Below, in pieces: positions 56,601-64,000 of a stretch of DNA of 64,000 nucleotides. The DNA is taken from assembly GCA_963678675.1 (NCBI GenBank), contig OY783195.1, forward strand, positions 8,132,001-8,196,000, written 5' to 3'. The DNA is from Xiphydria camelus (taxonomy: Eukaryota; Arthropoda; Insecta; Hymenoptera; Xiphydriidae). A program made the position numbers and the translations under genes. The first letter of the stretch is position 1, and the number at the start of each line of letters is the position of its first letter. Under the pieces are notes generated by a model. It saw only the letters and a program-made list of their open reading frames with translations. It did no database searches and was not told the origin of the DNA.

Positions 56601-56863
56601 TATGTTGAACCACTCTTGTATCTAGAACAATAGATATTTTAGCTTACAATTAGACTTAGACTACACTGTATAAAATTCTACAGTGTGGACCTAGATAGGT
56701 ATATAGACAATTTTTGGTATTAAATAACAATGACATAAGACTGAATGACACCAGACGTGTCGATATTTGCGACCCAACCCTTCTTTGTATTATGAAATTT
56801 ATATATAGTTATATTTATATATAAAGTTCAACAAATATTTAATAGAAACTTCATCGTGAAGTA

Positions 56864-57779
56864 CAGGGTAAAGTCGAGAGAGATGGCGCAGCGGGTGAGA
56901 CGGCTCAGTCAAATAATTTCTTTGTCTGTGTAGCAACACTGCTCAGTTGGCGACACAGATGATTAGTGCACATGTGCAGTAAGTTTGTGTTACCGAACGG
57001 CTGTTTTTCTCATCAGAAGATAAAATAAATATAACTGTATATATTGTATTGGCCCTGATTATTTTCTTGTGTAATAATAATTAGACATCCAGTAAGTTAT
57101 TATTTTGATTTGAATGTATTTGGTTTGGTCATTTCACTTCATAAACTTGTAAATATTATTCCTAACCTCAAATTTCGTTACGTGCTTCATGTACAAGAAA
57201 GACAATGACTGCAACATCTAACCCAACGAAGTCGGGTGAGTTGGCGCAAGCCGTCTAATCCGACTGTTCGGGATGCACCAACTATCCAAATATGTGTTTG
57301 CGGTTTGGCAGAAAAGCGAAATAACTTTTACATGTTGTTATTAAGATTTATTACATTTTAAAGATGTTTTAAGTTCGTGTGGTTGGAATAATAAATACTT
57401 TGGTATTTTGCTTTAAATTTGATTATTTAAGATGATTTTGTATTTTTGTTTTTGTTATTTGGCATTAAAAGTAGTTGCACTTTTAATTTTGAAGCCTATT
57501 CTTGGAGAATCACTTACCCCCACCAATTTTTTCGACTGCGCCATCTCACCCACTTTTTTTTTAAAGAGGGGGAATTCTCTACGAACACCCATAGGTACTA
57601 CCCCCCCATACAAGGGCGGGTGAGTTGGTTTTTGGTATATTTTCTTTTGACAAATTTTTTACAAAACTCGATAACACTTTTGGTCGTTCCTTTACAAATT
57701 CCTATATTTTGCTTATCCTACAAATATAGTTTTTGTACCACTTTAAAAAAAGGTGCGCCATCTCTCCCGACTTTACCCT
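56864..57779. mobile_element. CAGGGTAAAGTCG-type TA element, word GAGATGGCGCA, copy 1
   Basis: Left CAGGGTAAAGTCGAGAGAGA then TGGCGCAGCGGGTGAGA; right, complemented, AGGGTAAAGTCGGGAGAGAT then GGCGCACC. TA on the left (56862-56863) and a TA/TTAA sequence on the right. GGGTGAGTTGGCGCAAG (57233), GCGCCATCTCACCCA (57538) and GGCGGGTGAGTTGG (57614) are internal repeats of the word. 63- and 112-codon frames are spurious or too decayed. It is homologous to 62051-64000 in the opposite orientation. Confidence 0.85.
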
Positions 57780-57780
57780 A

Positions 57781-59114
57781 TTAATTTTCATTGGATAAGA
57801 GCTTTACATATAGGTAATTATGTTATAATAAAAATATAAATTCTTCTTACAATTTATTGAAAGTAAGCAGGAAGAAGAACGTACACCGAGAAAAAAATTA
57901 TTATTGCGAAATTAGCTCTATTACCGACTCCTGTTACGTATACGTACCTTAATAAAAAGAGATCATAGATGCGTCTTGCTTTACTGATGAGTTGCAATAA
58001 AGTCTAATATTCTACGGGAACTACATAAAATAAAGAATAAAAGCTACTTCGGATTTGTTTCATTTGATCAAATCTTGAGTTTCATCCTATATTTCAATAC
58101 AAGTTAACGCTGTAATTCCTTCTATTAAGTTTAACTGCACAACTAGATACCTACGTCTTGGTGCAGTTGACTCGAGTAGAACTCGGTCGACCAGACTTCG
58201 CATCTATAAGCCAACCTCATCGTGACACGGTTGACTACACACATTTTTTCTCTTTCGAGCTGCAGAATAATTTTCCACCACATCCCTCACGTCTCCTCGC
58301 CCGGAGATTTTTCCAAAATTCTCTACCGTGCGCACTCGCTGCACTCGGTATATTCCGACTGTTCTTCCCATAAATCACGAAAGTCGCCTTTGCGGGCGAA
58401 GCCAGGCGAAAATCGTTTGAAATTTATGCTCCTCGCTGTAAGAGCGAGAAAAGGATGAGAAAGAAAGAGAGAGAAGTAGTAAGTCCGAGGTAAATCCTTC
58501 GTTCGAGAAAAAATTCACGGTTTTCTAGGCGCGCGTTTAGCCACGAATAAGGTAGGTATAGGTATGTAACGCGGTGCGATGCTGCAGTAAGACCGCGACT
58601 AGGTTCGCTCGCGGCGCGAGAGCCATCTATCTCTCGCGGCAGTAGCCGAGGAAAGAAGGCATAATTAAATTAAATTAAACCTCCCCCTTCTCTTCTTCTC
58701 TTCTATTGGCAAACGTCTACGAAGAGCGGAGAGTCGAACGATGCCGCCTTTATTTGCAAGCAATTTGCGCTCGCGATCGCGCCGCAAAAAATCTGAAAAT
58801 AATGCAACGGTATTAATCATATCCCCCCGCCCTTCCCGAGCCTTACTGGGCCCTCGCGTCCTGCTAAACCACTACTCTCGCATAGTCGCCCTCTGTGCCG
58901 CGGAACACGTATAGCGTTGCGCGAGCGTCCCATGTATGGATAGCCATCCTCATGGAAGGCGAAGTCATTGAATTTACGGTTCAAATAGATTAGAAATCTA
59001 TAGGTACAAGATATTATTAATTTTATATTATATTTGATACTATCAGAAAGTGTACTTTCACTTTCGATTGGATTGGCTCGCTTTTCATCCTGAAAGAATA
59101 AAATTGAATTTCAG
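57781..59114. other. No gene seen; CpG-rich 58150-58960
   Basis: The CpG-rich part has frames of 71-78 codons without motifs. One unpaired ACACCGAGAAAAAAATT (57886) resembles a CACTGAGA end. Confidence 0.35.
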
Positions 59115-59167
59115 TACTGAAAACAAATTTGCTTAATCGAAATAAACGTGTTTTTGAATAGTCTTAA

Positions 59168-59460
59168 CCCCTTTATGCCTGATATATCATAATTGATATG
59201 TTACGGAAATTGACATGAATTTATCTTGAATGAGCTCTGATAGTGCTGGCACCTGTTGGCATTCTGCATACTCTTCCTTATGATGTATTGTTTGTTGCCT
59301 ATCTCTAAGAATATATGACACTTTAAAAATTAAAAAAAAAATAAATGAAAAAAAATTTTTTTAAACACTCAAAAATGTTTAATATCCGGTCATTAGAAGT
59401 AAGTGTCTTGAGAACAAAAATTTTGTTGGGGGAAAATGAAAATTCAGGCAACAGAAGGGG
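59168..59460. mobile_element. piggyBac-like MITE, 293 bp
   Basis: TTAA at 59164-59167 and 59461-59464. Ends CCCCTTTATGCCTGATAT and, complemented, CCCCTTCTGTTGCCTGAAT. Non-coding interior. It shares its right TTAA with the next insertion. Confidence 0.82.
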
Positions 59461-59464
59461 TTAA

Positions 59465-59948
59465 GGTTTCTCGAGCGTTATACTAAAATTAGTGAGAAAT
59501 GCTTGAAAATGATTGCATTCGGTAGATTGAAGCAAAAACTATTCAGTTAAATTTTCAAGTCTTTTAAGAAGCTCGTTGCAAAGATTTTTGAATAACAAAA
59601 TAACATGTATTCTTATGGGTTATAACCAACAAACCGCGATATTTCTGAGAAAAATAGTGAAAATATTCTGAAATTTTTTGAACAGCAAGTTTAATGAACT
59701 AAATCTCTCTATACCAATTTTCACGTTCATTAAAAGCCCGTTTTTTAAAATTAAATGTTCTTTATAAATTTAACCTTTGATAAGTCAATGTGGCAACGTG
59801 GCATGACGTACAGATACATGCCAAGATGTTTTGGGCTCCATTTTTGAACTCACAGATACATCCCACGAAGAACATACTTTAGAGTGTTACTGTACTTCAG
59901 TGGACTAACTTTTAGCAGGGAAAAAGCCCCTGTACCGCTCGAGAAACC
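59465..59948. mobile_element. TTAA-flanked element, GGTTTCTCGAGCG ends, 484 bp
   Basis: TTAA at 59461-59464 and 59949-59952. Ends GGTTTCTCGAGCGTTATA and, complemented, GGTTTCTCGAGCGGTACA. TTAA targets are a piggyBac feature, but the GGT start differs from the usual CCC/CCY, so the class is uncertain. Non-coding. Confidence 0.75.
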
Positions 59949-60124
59949 TTAAGAGCATTTATTCGATAAAAGTGAATATCAATTGGACGTACCTATATAA
60001 ATGTTATTGATTTACTTGAATATTATTTGGATCAAATCATTATTCATTCAGATCGAGTAAATATGCTTCTAGGACTATCCAGAAACACATTTATATTTCG
60101 AAGAAATACATTTTTTTCACAGTA

Positions 60125-60837
60125 GGAGTATTTAAAATTCCAATGACACGTAAGAAAAATATACTAATAATATATATAGTAGAGGTATGTTACTGATTTG
60201 TAATATTTATTTTGTTTTCATTCTCTTCAATGAGAAGTAAGTATACCTACCAACTTTCTGCATTAGTTGCTTATGCGAGTATTTAACGCGGATAAATATA
60301 CGGGCAGATGGCAAATAATAATGGAATCTATCATGATGACGGTGGTAATGATTATAACGAAAGAAAACTGCGAAACATCGTTGAGATGAAAAATATAACC
60401 GGAAATTGTGTACAGGTAGCCTGAAAGAAAGAAAGAGAACATCAATGTTCTGAAGAAATTTAGACGATCCTGCCACATTGTTCTTCGTGAATTTTGAAGT
60501 ATTTCACAAGCCAGTCGATCCTCATCATTATTAGTGGATTAGAAATATACAATTATGAGTTCATGATTCCTACTGGTATTTTCTAATATAGAAGACGAAG
60601 AAGAAAAATACGAAGATAAAGATGAAGATAAAGAAGAAGGCGAAGAGGAAGAAGATGAACGAAAAGATGACGATGAAAAGGAAGATGAAGAAGATGATGG
60701 TGAAAAAGAAGATAAAAAAGACGAATAAGCATTTATTCGCCCAGAAACAATGTCTCCAAAGATGAGGAGCGAGAGATTCGAGGCATCGTTCAGGCGATAG
60801 AAAATAAAACTAGAAAGTTGCAAGATATAATAGTAGA
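60125..60837. other. AT-rich; GAA/GAT trinucleotide tract at 60590-60728
   Basis: The tract reads as an acidic Glu/Asp/Lys frame on the + strand that ends with TAA at 60726-60728 and as a Ser-rich frame on the other. It looks like an imperfect trinucleotide repeat rather than an exon. I see no convincing splice acceptor or flanking coding sequence. Confidence 0.5.
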
Positions 60838-60839
60838 TA

Positions 60840-61460
60840 GGGTAACGCGGACCAACATTGACACTGGGTTAACATATTGACACATTTTCTGAATCTTATT
60901 ACTTTCTGCTAATAACTCGTATAATACGGCTCTTGTCTACCTTAATAAATACCGTATATGGACCGCCACCTGACGCCGTACGTGAATATCAGCGCTTTCA
61001 TAATGATCACTCAATTCAGTGTCGTTAAGTTTTCACGTGGGCGTGCATGTCCTATTTTCGACGAAGAAAACTTTTAGAAACTTTAGGTCTTTTTAAAATG
61101 GCAACAATTTATAAATAAAATGTGACTATAATTTAATCTCTATACAAAATTACCTACTTATATCAATTTTGGAATGTAATAAACAAAAATTGAGATTTTT
61201 AGCCGATTGCATGCAGTATAGACGAAAATTTTAACAGGTGTCAATCTTAAACAGAATATGGGGTAAGATTGACATCTGACTTTATTTTTTTTAGATCATT
61301 GTTCAAAAGCGATAAGTAGTAAAATAAAATGCGTCTTATATCATATAAAGAGAGAGTCAGGCTTGCTTATCCATACATTATCAAATCTGATAACTTCAGT
61401 TTACAACATATTTCAGACCAGTAAAGAAAGTGGTGTCATTGTACCTATGCCCCTTTTCCC
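60840..61460. mobile_element. Probable GGGTAA-type TA element, word ATTGACA
   Basis: Left GGGTAACGCGGACCAACATT then GACACTGGG after TA (60838-60839). The right end, complemented, starts GGGAAAAGGGGCATAGGTAC then AATGACACC. Internal GGGGTAAGATTGACATCTG (61259), GGTGTCAATCTTAAACAG (61238) and ATATTGACACA repeat the word. The terminal repeats have diverged, so boundaries are tentative. No protein remnant. Confidence 0.55.
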
Positions 61461-62050
61461 TTAATAGTACAAAATTCGTGGTAAAATTGCCCAGAGAGAA
61501 AACGGATAATGCCGAAGTCCCGGCGACGCTTTAACGATTCTTTCCCATTGCATTCCTCCTGGAACCCTGCGTGTGTTTCACGAGCCGTGTGACCCCCATC
61601 GTCACCAGCGGATTAGAAATCCGCGAATACGCGATTACCGTGCCCATCACGGAATTTCCTGGCAGAGGAAATGAGAGTGGAGGAAGAGAGCGAGAGGCGC
61701 GCGTCAATGACGGAAACTGGAACATTACACATCCACGAATGCACGGCGTGCGCGCGGAACAGTGAGCAACGTCGAAGTTCTGATGACACTTTGATGATAC
61801 TCCGTTTCCTGCCAGATCCCCCCAGTAACTTTCAGGACCACGCGATCCAGTCGAATCGGAAACGCGCGACTGTTATACGTCTACCACGCTTTCGCGTCAT
61901 CGAACAAAGTCGTTGCGCAATACCGACATAAAACCATTATAGGAGACAATTACCTATCACAAGCGATGGGATTCAATTATGTACTTACAATGCTGCTATA
62001 CAAACTGATTAGGGAAAAAGCATGGCAAAAACCGCATAAAACTGCTAATA
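61461..62050. other. CpG-rich block 61490-61930; no gene seen
   Basis: Overlapping frames of 64-86 codons on both strands without known motifs. Confidence 0.35.
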
Positions 62051-62414
62051 CAGGGTAAAGTCGGGAGAGATGGCGCATCTTTTTTTAAAGTGGTATAAAA
62101 ACTATATTTGTAGGATAAGCAATACTTAATTGATAATGTGGATAGAGCGAACAATAAAATATAGGAATTTGTAAAGGAATGACCAAAAGTGTTATCGAGT
62201 TTTGTAAAAAATTTGTCAAAAGCAAATATACCAAAAACCAACTCACCTGTCCTAGTATGGATGAGATGGCGCAATCGAAGAAATTGGTGGGGGTGAGTGG
62301 TCCTCCAAGAATAGGCTTCAAAATTAAAAGTGCAACTACTTTTAATGCGAAATAACAAAAACAAAAATACAAAATCATCTTAAATAATTAAATTTGAAGA
62401 AAAATACCAAAGTA

Positions 62415-63671
62415 AGGTAGGTGCGGGTAATAAGGCCTGTCAGCTAATAAGGCCTAAGTAACGAAAACACTATTTAAAATGATAAATGTCGCTCAAGATC
62501 ATACTCGCTGATAGCTAACACTCATAGATGACGTCTCAAGCTTGTCTCGACGCGTTAGCTCGCTCGCTGCCTACCAGAGTCGCGTCATTCATTCTGAGGG
62601 TTGGTTGCGCGACACGAATAATAAGAAATCGTCCGAATCAATCGTAAATATTTTTTGTAATATTACACATACTTAAATATAATTTTGCGTTATAGTTTTC
62701 TATTATTTCAAGCCTTTGATGTTAGAATAATATATCATCCGAATAATGTTCTTTTTAGTTCTTGTTTATACACGTTGTCGGCGGTTATTAAGGCCTACCA
62801 AATTTGACCGTAGGCCTTATTATCCTCCTTTTCTTGAATCAACATATGTCTATTTTCGCTTTATTTTGTGTCTTTTTCAAAGTGTTAGGAATGTAAATAA
62901 GTAATTACAACTGTTTATTAATTGATTGATTGATTGATTGATTTATTTATTTATTTATTGTTATTTTTAGTGACTATAACTACGATGCCCCCCAAATGAG
63001 CATTGTGGTCTGAAAATGACTTGGTGTAAATAAAAAGAACAGCATTTCAGCAGCTTATGCCTACACCGGTAAAAAATACTAAAAAAACCAACAGTTAGAA
63101 GAAAAGCCATAAATTACAGAGGGACTCAAGTCACCAAAGAGCTGTTTGACAAAAACAAGGGGAAGAGAAGAAAATAAAAAAGACCTCAACTCTCTCAAAG
63201 GTAGAAGTGGTGCTAAACAGAACAAGGCTGATGTGAGGCAATGTTCGAAATATGGCAAGTGGCATCATGAGGAGTGCGTCGGTTTGTCAGCAGATGATAC
63301 AGATAATTTTTAGTGTCCTGATGGCTGTTAAACAAAAAAATTTGTTGTTATTTTTAAGACTTTAGGCATGATTAATGCATATTTATTATTATTGATTTTA
63401 ATTTCCAAATTAAAGGAGCCTATTTTGATTATTTATGTATGTTAAAGTCTTAGACCTTATTACCCTACTATAGTATAATAAGGCCTACTGACAGGGGTTT
63501 TTTTAATGTTTAGTTTTGTTTTTGTTTACGGCAGAAGTTGCACTTTTTTGTTTATATTTTATAGTAATTGATCTATAGGTTTAATTATCATTAAAATTTG
63601 TTGATTCGGATACATAGTTTTTATTTTATTTCAAATCTCTCTTAGCTAGGCCTTATTACCCGCACCTACCT
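62415..63671 (+). mobile_element. pogo-like TA element, AGGTAGGTGCGGGTAATAAG ends, 1257 bp
   Basis: Terminal repeats AGGTAGGTGCGGGTAATAAG-GCCT are identical over 24 bp. TA at 62413-62414 and 63672-63673. The word TAATAAGGCCT recurs near 62449, 62787, 62812 and 63477. The + strand carries remnants of a transposase start and of a C-terminal finger. The host element copy 1 has the empty TA at 57396-57397. Confidence 0.92.
62985..63331 (+). pseudogene. Remnant of pogo-like transposase: start and PHD-like end
   Basis: After a splice-acceptor-like TTATTTTTAG, an ATG at 62985 opens MPPK-stop-ALWSENDLV, similar in layout to the MP-x-K...W-x-E-x-D/E-L start of pogo-type proteins. Further on (63220-63331) it reads AKQNKADVRQCSKYGKW, HHEECVGLSADDTDNF, stop, CPDGC-stop: C-x2-x-W-x-H-x2-C...F-x-C-P-x2-C, a PHD-like finger. 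The first Cys pair, helix-turn-helix and DDE domain are missing. An internally deleted, non-autonomous copy. Confidence 0.65.
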
Positions 63672-64000
63672 TATTTATTATTCCAACCACATAAACTTAA
63701 AACATCTTTAATAAATAATAAATCTTAATAATAACACGTAAAAGTTATTTCGCTTTTCTGCCAATTTCTGAATTCTTGTACATGAAGCACGTAACGAAAT
63801 TTGAGGTTAGAAACAATATTTACAAGTTTACCAAGTGAAATGACCAAACCAAATACATTCAAATCAGAATAAAAACTTACTGGATGTCTAATTATTATTA
63901 CACAAAAAAATAATCAGGGCCAATACAGTGTACAGTTATATTTATTACCTATAGAGTTACAGTTTTATTTATTTTACCTTTTGATGAGAAAAACAGCCGT

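Larger units (their letters stand above)
59115..60124. mobile_element. CACTGAGA-family MITE (copy of 1814-2036) split by two TTAA elements
   Basis: 59115-59164 (AAATTTGCTTAATCGAAATA, AACGTGTTTTTGAATAGTC) and 59949-60124 (GAGCATTTATTCGATAAAAG, then GGACTATCCAGAAACAC) together match 1814-2036. Between them two TTAA-flanked insertions follow one another. The intact copy shows the interrupted site as GTCCCAAGAG at 1861-1870. Confidence 0.82.
62051..64000. mobile_element. CAGGGTAAAGTCG-type TA element, copy 2, inverted, runs off window
   Basis: Starts CAGGGTAAAGTCGGGAGAGA after TA (62049-62050) and matches 57779 back to about 56997 on the opposite strand, up to ACGGCTGTTTTTCTCATC at the window edge. 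Includes TGGATGAGATGGCGCAATCG. It is split at 62413 by the 1257-bp element. The rest of the element (about 130 bp by comparison with copy 1) is beyond 64000. Confidence 0.85.

Noticed and set aside
60594..60728. Acidic Glu/Asp/Lys frame that might be an exon
   Set aside because: It is an imperfect GAA/GAT repeat with no convincing acceptor and no neighbouring coding sequence. The opposite strand is equally open.

Overview
The window looks like non-coding or intronic DNA of an animal, most likely an insect. A hymenopteran, ant-like genome is my guess. The evidence is indirect: a mariner element with a recognisable transposase, pogo-, piggyBac- and Harbinger-like elements, many small palindromic elements, introns with GT/AG borders, and AT-rich DNA broken by CpG-rich blocks. 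There is no bacterial gene organisation, no operon and no CRISPR array. Almost every reading frame longer than 60 codons is chance or lies inside a simple repeat.

Host genes: the only host coding sequence I can support is a pair of terminal exons on the + strand (about 36168-36279 and 36411-36558). They are joined by a 131-bp GT/AG intron and encode the conserved tail of a mitochondrial fission regulator (MTFR) family protein. These exons lie between two inverted arms of a PIF/Harbinger-type element, so they are either the end of a resident gene with element insertions on both sides or a captured gene fragment.

Layout: 1-720 is an AT-rich tandem repeat. 1.5-2.6 kb and 31.1-32.3 kb are inverted copies of one 1-kb repeat, each invaded by different elements. 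3.6-12.3 kb holds several palindromic MITEs and an element with an iterated motif. 12.5-14.7 kb is a mariner element broken by a solo LTR and a palindromic element. 18.9-26.6 kb has piggyBac-like MITEs, a 2.2-kb giant palindrome carrying nested insertions, and a pogo-like element with a PHD-like zinc finger remnant. 29.4-34.4 kb carries more palindromes, a CAGT-ended TA element and a tRNA-derived SINE head. 35.4-39.9 kb is the Harbinger/MTFR block with a 665-bp GA-rich satellite. 40-49.3 kb holds an LTR fragment, a Tc1/mariner-type transposase fragment, a 1.9-kb foldback element and two large palindromes. 52.6-54.4 kb is a nest of at least four element types. 56.9-64 kb has two inverted copies of one TA element, one of them invaded by a 1257-bp element. 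GC- and CpG-rich blocks of 0.3-1.1 kb recur every few kb with no recognisable exon.

Main theme: at least seven elements, most with visible TA target duplications, have terminal repeats that open with GGGTAA, CAGGGTAA, CAGTAAA, GGGGAGACC or AGGTAGGTG and continue with a family-specific word. That word is repeated inside the same element. Three of the families keep the remains of the same C-terminal Cys/His finger, which suggests one radiating group of pogo-like transposons. Several insertions can be dated relative to one another because an unoccupied copy of the target is present in the same window. Boundaries were read by eye and small errors of a few bases are possible.
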